15,209 nucleotides of DNA from an uncultured Bacteroidota bacterium (GTDB taxonomy: Bacteria; Bacteroidota; Bacteroidia; Chitinophagales; Chitinophagaceae), in contig CALLKA010000032.1 in assembly GCA_938008665.1 (NCBI GenBank), positions 1 to 15,209 of the forward strand. Reading direction: 5' to 3'. The notes under the pieces are model-generated. The model made no database searches and had not been told where the DNA came from. It saw nothing but the letters and a program-made list of their open reading frames with translations. Positions 1 to 7,288 of the stretch are shown in pieces. The translations under genes were made by a program, and so were the position numbers. Within the stretch, counting starts at the first letter, position 1; each line of letters begins with the position of its first letter.

Positions 1-2
1 TA

Positions 3-101
3 GTTATTAATACCAAGAAAAAATTAAACATTGGAGAGTTTGTGATGGTCAAAATCACTAAGGCCTATGATTACGATTTAGAAGGGGAGTTGGTAGGGTA
101 A
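3..101 (+). CDS. rimO: Ribosomal protein S12 methylthiotransferase RimO, C-terminal end (partial)
   Basis: The frame is open from the window edge to a TAA at 99-101 and gives 32 residues ending in DYDLEGELVG. The pattern IGEFVMVKIT followed by AYDYDLEGE is that of the C-terminal TRAM (RNA-binding) domain of RimO, the radical-SAM enzyme that adds a methylthio group to an aspartate of ribosomal protein S12. The iron-sulfur and radical-SAM domains lie outside the window. The related tRNA enzyme MiaB also ends in a TRAM domain, but the D-Y-D-L-x-G-E ending fits RimO better. The next gene starts 55 bases downstream on the same strand, so read-through into the hydroxyproline genes is possible. I see no hairpin in the gap. 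Confidence 0.7.
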   Translation, partial: VINTKKKLNIGEFVMVKITKAYDYDLEGELVG

Positions 102-156
102 TTCAAGGGTTTTTTGTACATTAGTACTTCATTATAAAACATATAAATTTAAAAAT

Positions 157-1071
157 ATGGCAATTGTATGGAAAGGGGTATTTCCCGCAGTAACCACAAA
201 GTTTACATCTAATGATACATTGGATCTTGATTTATTCAAGAAAAATTTGCAAGCCCAATTAGATGCAGGTGTAAATGGCATCATATTAGGCGGCACTTTA
301 GGGGAAGCCAGTGTATTAAGTAATGAAGAAAAGGAAATTTTAGTTAAAGAAACTTTGGCATTTGTGAATGGCAAAGTGCCTGTAGTTATTAATATAGCGG
401 AAGGTAGTACAAGTGTGGCCGTTGCATTAGCAAAAAATGCGAAATTATGGGGTGCACAAGGTTTGATGTTGTTGCCTCCGATGCGTTATAAATCTGATCA
501 TCGTGAAACGGTGCAGTATTTTAAAGACATTGCTGCAAGTACGGATTTGCCTATCATGATTTATAATAATCCTGTAGATTATAAAATTGATGTAACTATT
601 GAAATGTTTGCTGAATTAGCATCAGTGCCAACGATTCAAGCAATTAAGGAATCAACACGTGATGTAACCAATGTAACAAGATTACGCAATGCGTTTGGAG
701 ATCGTTTCAGTATTTTATGTGGGGTGGATACATTGGCATTGGAGGAAATTTTATTAGGCGCTGATGGTTGGGTTGCGGGTTTGGTTTGTGCATTCCCTGC
801 AGAAACAGTTGCGGTATTTAAATTAGCAAAAGCGGGTAAAATTCAAGAAGCTATCAATATTTACAGATGGTTTATGCCATTGTTGGAATTAGATATTCAT
901 GCTAAATTAGTTCAGTATATCAAATTTGCAGAATCCAAAACGGGCATAGGCTCAGAAACGGTACGTCGTCCAAGATTGGTATTGGAAGGTGAAGAGCGTA
1001 AAAGAATTGAATCAATAATTGATAACGGGCTAAAAAATAGACCCACGCTTCCTGAATACTTAAGTTTATAA
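157..1071 (+). CDS. DHDPS/NAL-family lyase, probable 1-pyrroline-4-hydroxy-2-carboxylate deaminase
   Basis: This 304-residue protein is a full-length class I aldolase of the dihydrodipicolinate synthase family, a TIM barrel. The family landmarks are visible: GGTLGE at 45-50, the catalytic tyrosine in MIYNNP (Tyr136) and the Schiff-base lysine in AIKES (Lys164). By itself the family could be DHDPS, N-acetylneuraminate lyase or another aldolase. The next three genes encode the other enzymes of hydroxyproline breakdown, which points to the deaminase that converts pyrroline-4-hydroxy-2-carboxylate to 2-oxoglutarate semialdehyde and ammonia (inference from context). The usual G-T-T-G-E reads G-T-L-G-E here, so the second Thr, which holds the pyruvate carboxylate in true DHDPS, is Leu48. 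This argues against a lysine-biosynthesis role. The ATG follows an A/T-rich leader without a Shine-Dalgarno site. A hairpin follows the gene. Confidence 0.82.
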   Translation: MAIVWKGVFPAVTTKFTSNDTLDLDLFKKNLQAQLDAGVNGIILGGTLGEASVLSNEEKEILVKETLAFVNGKVPVVINIAEGSTSVAVALAKNAKLWGAQGLMLLPPMRYKSDHRETVQYFKDIAASTDLPIMIYNNPVDYKIDVTIEMFAELASVPTIQAIKESTRDVTNVTRLRNAFGDRFSILCGVDTLALEEILLGADGWVAGLVCAFPAETVAVFKLAKAGKIQEAINIYRWFMPLLELDIHAKLVQYIKFAESKTGIGSETVRRPRLVLEGEERKRIESIIDNGLKNRPTLPEYLSL

Positions 1072-1087
1072 TTATTAAATGTTTTAT

Positions 1088-1125
1088 ATGGCTATACCCT
1101 TTATTTTATAATTGGGTATAGCCAT
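1088..1125 (+). terminator. Hairpin between the deaminase and dehydrogenase genes
   Basis: A perfect 12-bp inverted repeat, ATGGCTATACCC at 1088-1099 and GGGTATAGCCAT at 1114-1125, encloses a 14-base A/T loop. It is followed by TTCTAATTTT, which is T-rich but interrupted. It lies 16 bases after the deaminase stop and 32 bases before the next start. It could be a terminator, or a partial terminator or processing site that sets the level of the first gene against the following three. The lack of a clean U-run leaves this open. Confidence 0.6.
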
Positions 1126-1157
1126 TTCTAATTTTCCGAATTGTATTAAATTATTTT

Positions 1158-2621
1158 ATGACAAATATTACAAAGGCGACACAAAATGCAGCGTTTGCAT
1201 TTGAGGCATATTCAAAATTAACTGCTACCAAGCGCGCTGAATTTTTGGAAACCATTGCAAATTATATTGAAGCATTGGGGGATGAATTATTAAATGTGGC
1301 GAAAAAGGAAACTAATTTGCCTTTGCCGCGATTAACAGGAGAAAGAGCTCGTACTTGCTTTCAATTAAGAATGTTTGCAAATATGTTACGTAAGGGTGAT
1401 TATGTAGATGCAACTATTGATACTGCGATCCCTGATAAAACACCACCAAAGCCAGATGTTCGTCAAATGTTATATCCATTGGGTCCTGTGGTGGTATTTG
1501 GTGCAAGTAATTTTCCTTTTGCATATTCAACTGCAGGTGGAGATACCGCTAGTGCTTTAGCTGCAGGTTGTCCAGTAATCGTAAAAGCGCATCCGGCGCA
1601 TTTGCAAACTTCCACGATGGTGGCTGAGGCCATTCAACAAGCAATTAAAAGTAATGCAATACCTGAACATACATTCCAACATATAACAGAAACTGATTTT
1701 AGTGCAGGAAAAGCGTTGGTGCAGGATGAAAATATAACAGCGGTTGGTTTTACAGGTTCAAGAACTGGAGGACGCGCATTGTATGATTATGCAAACGCAA
1801 GAAAAAATCCCATCCCTGTTTTTGCGGAAATGGGTAGCGTAAATCCAGTGGTATTATTGGAGGGCGCTTTAGCTGAGAATGCGGAAACGATAGCAAAAAA
1901 TTATGCCGGTTCTATTACTTTAGGGGTGGGACAGTTTTGTACCAATCCAGGTATTTTAATTGGGGTGAAGTCAGACGCTTTAACCTCCTTTGCAAATCAC
2001 TTAGCCAATGAATTAAATAATGTGGCTGTTGCGCCGATGTTGCATGAGGGTATTCAAAATGCTTATTTTAAAAATAGTACCCATGCATTAAGCCAAACTG
2101 GTATTACTTGTTTAACTAAAAATACACCAGTAGCAAATGCAGCCAGCCCAGTTTTAACAACTGTGGACGCCTCCGTGTTTTTAGCGAATCCAGATTTAGC
2201 GGAAGAGGTATTTGGTCCTTATTCAATATTAGTACAATGTGAAAATCATGCACAATTGGTTGAAGTTTGGAAAAGTATCAAAGGCCAAATTAGTACCACT
2301 ATTATGGGCACGGATAATGATCTTGCAAATAATAAAAATTTATTAGAAATTGCAACAAGCATTGCTGGCAGAGTATTGTTAAATGGCGTGCCAACGGGCG
2401 TGGAAGTGTGTGATAGTATGGTGCATGGTGGTCCTTATCCTGCATCAACAGATAGTCGATTCACTGCGGTAGGCGTGAAGGCAGTCAAACGTTGGTTACG
2501 CCCCATCTCTTTTCAAAATTGGCCAGATCAATTGTTGCCTAGCTATTTACAAAATAAAAATGAGTTGGGAATTTGGAGAACTATTAATGGAGAATTCACT
2601 AAGTCGGATGTGTCCCTATAA
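1158..2621 (+). CDS. 2-oxoglutarate semialdehyde (2,5-dioxovalerate) dehydrogenase, NAD(P)-dependent
   Basis: This 487-residue aldehyde dehydrogenase superfamily protein appears complete. Visible landmarks are the oxyanion asparagine in FGASNFPFA (Asn118), the cofactor lysine in VIVKAHPAH (Lys143), the Rossmann GFTGS at 197-201, the general-base glutamate in FAEMGSVNP (Glu224) and the nucleophile in GVGQFCTNPG (Cys261). The KAHPAH segment, in place of the common KPSE type, is characteristic of the 2-oxoglutarate semialdehyde dehydrogenases of hydroxyproline and sugar-acid pathways (family knowledge). It would oxidise 2-oxoglutarate semialdehyde to 2-oxoglutarate, the last step of hydroxyproline breakdown, in the cytoplasm. 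Its substrate is the expected product of the gene just upstream. Cofactor preference for NADP over NAD is not settled by the sequence alone. The start at 1158 follows an A/T-rich leader and gives a normal N-terminus. Confidence 0.88.
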   Translation: MTNITKATQNAAFAFEAYSKLTATKRAEFLETIANYIEALGDELLNVAKKETNLPLPRLTGERARTCFQLRMFANMLRKGDYVDATIDTAIPDKTPPKPDVRQMLYPLGPVVVFGASNFPFAYSTAGGDTASALAAGCPVIVKAHPAHLQTSTMVAEAIQQAIKSNAIPEHTFQHITETDFSAGKALVQDENITAVGFTGSRTGGRALYDYANARKNPIPVFAEMGSVNPVVLLEGALAENAETIAKNYAGSITLGVGQFCTNPGILIGVKSDALTSFANHLANELNNVAVAPMLHEGIQNAYFKNSTHALSQTGITCLTKNTPVANAASPVLTTVDASVFLANPDLAEEVFGPYSILVQCENHAQLVEVWKSIKGQISTTIMGTDNDLANNKNLLEIATSIAGRVLLNGVPTGVEVCDSMVHGGPYPASTDSRFTAVGVKAVKRWLRPISFQNWPDQLLPSYLQNKNELGIWRTINGEFTKSDVSL

Positions 2622-2678
2622 TTTTTTGAAAAGGAGTAGGAGAATAAAATATTAAATACCATTGGATAAATAAATTTT

Positions 2679-3731
2679 ATGGCAGCAGTAAAACCAATTA
2701 GTTCGGAAAGTTTCGGGAGTTACCAATTAACGGGATCCATTTTTAAATGTATCGACGCGCATACTTGTGGTAATCCTGTTCGTGTAGTAGTAAGTGGTGG
2801 TCCTGCATTGGAAGGAAATACCATGAGTGAAAAGCGCCAACATTTTTTAAAGGAATTTGATTGGATTCGGAAAGGATTAATGTTTGAACCAAGAGGACAT
2901 GATATGATGAGTGGCAGTATTTTATATCCACCACATGATCCAGCAAATGATGTCGCTGTTTTATTTATTGAAACCAGTGGTTGCTTGCCGATGTGTGGTC
3001 ATGGAACCATTGGCACCATTACTGTCGCTATTGAAGCAGGTTTGATACAACCTAAAGTGCCTGGAAAAATTAGGATGGAAGCGCCAGCAGGGTTGGTGCT
3101 TATTGATTATACCATGGAAGGTAAAAAAGTAAGTTCAGTGAAGTTGACCAATGTGCCTTCGTTTTCAGCTGCGGAAAATTTAAAAGTGCAATGCCCAGAT
3201 TTAGGGGAATTAAATATTGATGTTTGTTATGGTGGTAACTATTATGCCATTGTTGAAGTGCAAGAAAATTTTAAAGGAATTGAAAATTATACCGCTGGGC
3301 AATTAATTGCTTGGAGTGGGGAGTTGCGTAAACGCATTAATGCTTTGCATAAATTTGAACATCCTTTGGATCCCACCATTAATTCATGTTCTCATATTTT
3401 ATGGACTGGAAAAGTATTGGATGAAAAAAATACAGCCAGAAACGCGGTTTTTTATGGGGATAAAGCCATTGATCGCTCGCCATGCGGAACAGGTACCTCT
3501 GCAAGATTAGCCCATTGGTATTCGAAGGGTAAATTAAAACAAGGGGAGGCCTTTTTGCATGAAAGTATTATAGGATCTGTATTTACAGGGAAGGTGGAAG
3601 CCATTACTGAAATTGGCGGTAAGGAGGCAATTATACCCTCTATCCAGGGTTGGGCCAAGATAATAGGATTTAATACCATATCTATTGATTCCGCTGATGA
3701 CCCTTATGCAGGCGGTTTCCAAGTGGTATAA
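2679..3731 (+). CDS. 4-hydroxyproline 2-epimerase (proline racemase family)
   Basis: This 350-residue member of the proline racemase family has the N-terminal signature DAHTCGNPVRVV (26-37). Both catalytic cysteines are present: Cys106 in LPMCGHG and Cys269 in RSPCGTGTSA. Two cysteines indicate a racemase or epimerase. The related trans-3-hydroxyproline dehydratases replace the first one with Ser or Thr. Given the neighbours, the likely reaction is trans-4-hydroxy-L-proline to cis-4-hydroxy-D-proline, the entry step of the pathway. Proline racemase activity cannot be excluded from sequence. The start at 2679 adds about 18 residues before the conserved core, and the next Met is residue 49, so this ATG is the only reasonable one. 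The gap from the dehydrogenase gene is 57 bases with no clear promoter or hairpin. Confidence 0.87.
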   Translation: MAAVKPISSESFGSYQLTGSIFKCIDAHTCGNPVRVVVSGGPALEGNTMSEKRQHFLKEFDWIRKGLMFEPRGHDMMSGSILYPPHDPANDVAVLFIETSGCLPMCGHGTIGTITVAIEAGLIQPKVPGKIRMEAPAGLVLIDYTMEGKKVSSVKLTNVPSFSAAENLKVQCPDLGELNIDVCYGGNYYAIVEVQENFKGIENYTAGQLIAWSGELRKRINALHKFEHPLDPTINSCSHILWTGKVLDEKNTARNAVFYGDKAIDRSPCGTGTSARLAHWYSKGKLKQGEAFLHESIIGSVFTGKVEAITEIGGKEAIIPSIQGWAKIIGFNTISIDSADDPYAGGFQVV

Positions 3732-3816
3732 GCCTTTTTTATCCTTTAAATAATTCCACTTAATTTATTGGGGAAATGAACGCAATTTTAACGAAATTCG
3801 TGCTTTAATCTATTAT

Positions 3817-5070
3817 ATGAAAGTAGTTATATTAGGTGGGGGGGTGATTGGTTTAAGTAGCGCTTATTATTTACAAGAAGCCGGACATCAAGTTACCGTT
3901 ATTGATCAAAATGATATTTTAAATAATTGCTCATATGGTAATGCAGGTTATGTATGCCCAAGTCATTTTATTCCATTAGCAACGCCTGGTATTGTTAAAC
4001 AAGGATTAAAGTGGATGTTAAATCCACAAAGCCCATTTTATGTTAAACCACGATTAAGTTTGAGTTTAATGCAATGGGGATTAAAGTTTATGCAAATGGC
4101 TACTACTGAAAATGTAGAAAAGGCTGCCATCCCTTTAAAAGATTATGCAATGTTGAGTCAACATTGTTATGAGGATTGGGCTAAACTACCTCAATTTAAA
4201 TTCGCCTATGAACATAAAGGCTTGTTAGAGATATTTCAAACTGAAAAAGTAGCTGAACATGCACATCATACCGTAAAGCGTGCACATGAAATAGGATTAA
4301 CGGATACCGAATTATTAACGCAGGATGAATTGTTTGCGTTAGAGCCACGTCATAAAATAAATGCATTGGGTGCGATCTATTTTAAATGTGATGCGCATTT
4401 GTACCCCAATAAATTAATGAAACAATTAATTGAAGATTTAAAATCAAAGGGGGTGCAGTTTTGTTTAAATGAGGAAGTGGTTGATTTTGAATTAAACAAT
4501 GGAAAAATTCAATCGGTGATTACCGATAAAAATAAATATACAGCCGATACTGTGGTTTTAGCTACGGGTTCATGGAGTAGGGAGCTAGTTCAAAAATTAG
4601 GCATTAAAATGCCATTGATGCCAGGACGCGGCTACTCAGTTACGTTGGAGGACTCTGCATTTCAAACAGATTATCCATCGGTATTAATGGAAGGGCGCGT
4701 TGCACTTACCCCCATGGATGGAAATAAAATGCGCTTTGGTGGCACTATGGAAATTACAACCACCAAGGCTGCGCCGCAAATGAATAGAGTGGTAGGCGTT
4801 TTAAAAGCAGTAAAACAATTTTTTCCTGAATTTGATATACCCACACCAAGTTGGGATAAAGTATGGTATGGATATAGACCATGCTCTGCAGATGGCTTAC
4901 CCTATTTAGGACGTTCAAAGAAAATAAATAATTTAGTGATAGCAACAGGTCATTCAATGATTGGATTAAGTTTAGGTGCAGGTACCGGAAAACTAGTCGC
5001 TGAAATTATTGAAGAAAAACCTACGAGTATTGATATAAGTTTTTATCATCCAGAAAGATTCAATAACTAA
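3817..5070 (+). CDS. FAD-dependent D-amino-acid oxidoreductase (DadA-like), probable D-hydroxyproline dehydrogenase
   Basis: This 417-residue FAD oxidoreductase is of the DadA/glycine oxidase type. The dinucleotide-binding motif GGGVIG lies at 7-12 with Asp30 at the end of the second strand. It is followed by the SYGNAGYV element (39-46), and the C-terminal FAD-contact region contains RPCSADGLPYLG and GHSMIGLSLG (from about 378). There is no signal peptide, so it is cytosolic or membrane-associated. Next to the epimerase, the expected reaction is oxidation of cis-4-hydroxy-D-proline to pyrroline-4-hydroxy-2-carboxylate, with electrons passed to the respiratory chain (inference). Some bacteria use a multi-subunit dehydrogenase at this step, but here no extra subunits are seen. 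General D-amino-acid dehydrogenase activity is the alternative. The stop overlaps the start of bshC by one base. Confidence 0.82.
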   Translation: MKVVILGGGVIGLSSAYYLQEAGHQVTVIDQNDILNNCSYGNAGYVCPSHFIPLATPGIVKQGLKWMLNPQSPFYVKPRLSLSLMQWGLKFMQMATTENVEKAAIPLKDYAMLSQHCYEDWAKLPQFKFAYEHKGLLEIFQTEKVAEHAHHTVKRAHEIGLTDTELLTQDELFALEPRHKINALGAIYFKCDAHLYPNKLMKQLIEDLKSKGVQFCLNEEVVDFELNNGKIQSVITDKNKYTADTVVLATGSWSRELVQKLGIKMPLMPGRGYSVTLEDSAFQTDYPSVLMEGRVALTPMDGNKMRFGGTMEITTTKAAPQMNRVVGVLKAVKQFFPEFDIPTPSWDKVWYGYRPCSADGLPYLGRSKKINNLVIATGHSMIGLSLGAGTGKLVAEIIEEKPTSIDISFYHPERFNN

Positions 5071-6701
5071 TGAAATACAATGCCACTTCCATACCTTATA
5101 GTGCTACAGGCGTTTTTTCGGCATTGGTGAATGATTATATTTCAGGAAATGGAACAGCGCGTGATTATGTGCCCTATGCGCCCGATTTGGAAGGGATAAA
5201 AAAAGCAATACAACATCGGAAGTTTTCAGCTACGCAACGTCAAGTTTTGGTATCGGTGCTGGAAAATCAATACCAAGTGTTAGGCGCAGGTATCTATGAA
5301 AAAAATAAAGCAGCTATTGAAAAAGTGCAGGCAAATATTGGTTTATTGAAAAACGATAATTGCTTTGCTGTTACTACTGCCCATCAGCCCAATTTATTTA
5401 CAGGACCACTCTATTTTTTTTATAAAATAATCCATGTAATTAAATTAGCATCAGCATTAAAGGCGCAGTTTCCAGAGAATGAGTTTGTGCCTATCTATTA
5501 TATGGGATCTGAAGATGCAGATTTAGCGGAAGTAGGCAGTTATAATATTGATGGTGCCAAACACCAATGGAAAACAAAACAGACGGGTGCCATTGGACGT
5601 ATGTTGGTGGATGATCATTTATTACAATTATTACAAGATTTAGAAGGATATTGGACAGTGAAACCCGAAGGCAAAGGAGCTTTTGAAATAATTAAAGCCG
5701 CGTATAAAAAAGGGAACACTATTAATGATGCCACTTTGCAAATGGTGCATTCTTTTTTTGGGCAATATGGATTAGTGGTGGTCCAACCCGACGATGCAAA
5801 ATTAAAATCACTATTTGTGAAAGTGATGCAAAAGGAACTAACTACGCAGTTCTCCCATGCTGCTATCCAACCTACACTTAAGCGTTTATCTGAAAATTAT
5901 CATGTGCAATCGGAAGGCCGAGCGATTAATTTATTTTATCTAAAAGACGCAAATCGAAATAGAATTGAAAAAAGCGGGGAATTGTTTTCAGTGGTGGATA
6001 CCAATATTCAATTTACCCAAACTGAAATAATTAAGGAATTACAAACATATCCTGATCGATTTAGTCCAAATGTAATTTTAAGGGGGGCATATCAGGAATC
6101 CATCCTGCCTAGTGTGGTATTTGTTGGTGGTGGAGGCGAGCTCGCTTATTGGATGGAGCTAAAGGAAGTTTTTGAACAGGCTGGGGTAAATTATCCTGTA
6201 ATCCTATTGCGAAATTCATTTTTATTTATCAATGAAAAGCAATCCAAGCAATGGGCTTCCTTGGAATTTAATACGGAAGCTTTATTTGATTCCATTCAAG
6301 ATTTAGAATTGGCATTTGTAAAGAAACAAAGCGTTGAAAATTTAGCTTTAACGAAACATATTGCTAGTTTAACACACCTATACAATGCCATACAACAGGA
6401 TGTGATAAAAATAGATGCTTCCTTAGGCAATCATGCGTTAAACCTGTCCCTACAAGCACAAAAAAAATTAGCCTTATTGGAAAAGAAAATGGTGCGTGCT
6501 GAAAAGCGGAAACAACATACTTCACTTGCAAGAATTCATAGTATTAAATCAGAATTATTCCCTGACAATAATTTACAAGAGCGTGTTGAAAACTTCTCTA
6601 AGTGGGTAGGGGAGTATGGTTGGGACTGGGTGGAAGCTATTTTGAATAATTCAAATTCGGTGGATGCTAGCTTTACCATTATACATCTTAGCAAAGACTA
6701 A
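5070..6701 (+). CDS. bshC: Bacillithiol biosynthesis cysteine-adding enzyme BshC
   Basis: This 543-residue protein matches the usual length of BshC, which joins cysteine to glucosaminyl-malate in the last step of bacillithiol synthesis. The family's nucleotide-fold signature appears as VTTAHQPNLFTGPLYFFYK (101-119), where Firmicutes have VTGQQAGLFTGPLY. Then come GSEDADLAEV (146-155) and the GGGGELAYWMELKEVF segment near 353-368. A lysine- and glutamate-rich helical stretch of about 455-510 fits the C-terminal coiled coil. The ATG uses the last base of the upstream TAA (TAATG), so translation is probably coupled to the D-hydroxyproline dehydrogenase. The partner genes bshA and bshB are not in the window. 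The gene runs toward purE with a 33-base gap and no evident hairpin. Confidence 0.85.
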   Translation: MKYNATSIPYSATGVFSALVNDYISGNGTARDYVPYAPDLEGIKKAIQHRKFSATQRQVLVSVLENQYQVLGAGIYEKNKAAIEKVQANIGLLKNDNCFAVTTAHQPNLFTGPLYFFYKIIHVIKLASALKAQFPENEFVPIYYMGSEDADLAEVGSYNIDGAKHQWKTKQTGAIGRMLVDDHLLQLLQDLEGYWTVKPEGKGAFEIIKAAYKKGNTINDATLQMVHSFFGQYGLVVVQPDDAKLKSLFVKVMQKELTTQFSHAAIQPTLKRLSENYHVQSEGRAINLFYLKDANRNRIEKSGELFSVVDTNIQFTQTEIIKELQTYPDRFSPNVILRGAYQESILPSVVFVGGGGELAYWMELKEVFEQAGVNYPVILLRNSFLFINEKQSKQWASLEFNTEALFDSIQDLELAFVKKQSVENLALTKHIASLTHLYNAIQQDVIKIDASLGNHALNLSLQAQKKLALLEKKMVRAEKRKQHTSLARIHSIKSELFPDNNLQERVENFSKWVGEYGWDWVEAILNNSNSVDASFTIIHLSKD

Positions 6702-6734
6702 TTGATCTGTAAATATTATTTTATACGCTAATTT

Positions 6735-7262
6735 TTATTGGTCAAAACCGTTATTCCAACTTGATTTTAAGTTTTCTACTTTTTGCATTACTTCTGATTC
6801 CATATTCAATTTATAGTCGTCCATCGCTTGTCCAATTTTTGCATCAGCACTTCCTAAAATTTGTGCAGCAAGCAAGCCTGCATTTTTAGCACCATTTAAT
6901 GCAACAGTTGCTACAGGAACACCTCCAGGCATTTGTAAAATGGATAATATTGAATCCCATCCTTCCGCAGAATTACTTGACTTGATAGGAACACCAATCA
7001 CAGGTAAACTCGTAATAGCAGCAATCATACCAGGCAAATGTGCTGCACCACCTGCACCAGCAACAATAACTTTTAAACCTCTTTCTCGCGCTGTTTTTGC
7101 ATATTGCACCATACGATCTGGCGTGCGATGTGCGGATACAACTGTTAATTCAAAAGGGATATTGAACAGTGTTAGTGTATCTGCTGCTGCTTGCATGGTA
7201 GGCAAATCGCTATCGCTTCCCATAACTATTCCTACTATTGGTGCTGTATTCATAAGTTTCAA
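6735..7262 (-). CDS. purE: N5-carboxyaminoimidazole ribonucleotide mutase PurE
   Basis: This 175-residue cytosolic protein has all class I PurE landmarks: the MGSDSDLP loop (14-21), SAHRTP (43-48, with catalytic His45), AGAGGAAHLPGM (68-79, with His75) and GVPIKSS further on. It interconverts N5-CAIR and 4-carboxy-AIR in purine synthesis and normally works with PurK, which is not in this window. Met1 and Met4 (at 7253) are both possible starts, and the motif spacing does not decide between them. It lies 26 bases downstream of the fucosidase gene on the same strand and may share its transcript, although separate regulation would be expected for a housekeeping gene. Confidence 0.93.
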   Translation of the reverse strand: MKLMNTAPIVGIVMGSDSDLPTMQAAADTLTLFNIPFELTVVSAHRTPDRMVQYAKTARERGLKVIVAGAGGAAHLPGMIAAITSLPVIGVPIKSSNSAEGWDSILSILQMPGGVPVATVALNGAKNAGLLAAQILGSADAKIGQAMDDYKLNMESEVMQKVENLKSSWNNGFDQ

Positions 7263-7288
7263 TTTTATGCAATTTAATACATTCGGAT

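Noticed and set aside
117..128. Small palindrome GTAC-ATTA-GTAC upstream of the deaminase gene, considered as an operator
   Set aside because: Only four paired bases per arm and no second copy upstream of another pathway gene. It is expected by chance in AT-rich sequence.
2631..2641. AAGGAGTAGGA, resembling a Shine-Dalgarno site before the epimerase gene
   Set aside because: It lies about 40 bases from the ATG at 2679, too far to act, and the other genes here do not use such sites.
2743..3722. Short open frames on the minus strand and in a second plus frame inside the epimerase gene
   Set aside because: They are shadows of a well-conserved gene with intact motifs. Their translations have no family character and no promoter-like leader.
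3791..3801. ACGAA-A-TTCGT inverted repeat before the D-hydroxyproline dehydrogenase gene
   Set aside because: Only five paired bases and not repeated elsewhere in the window. Not enough to call an operator.
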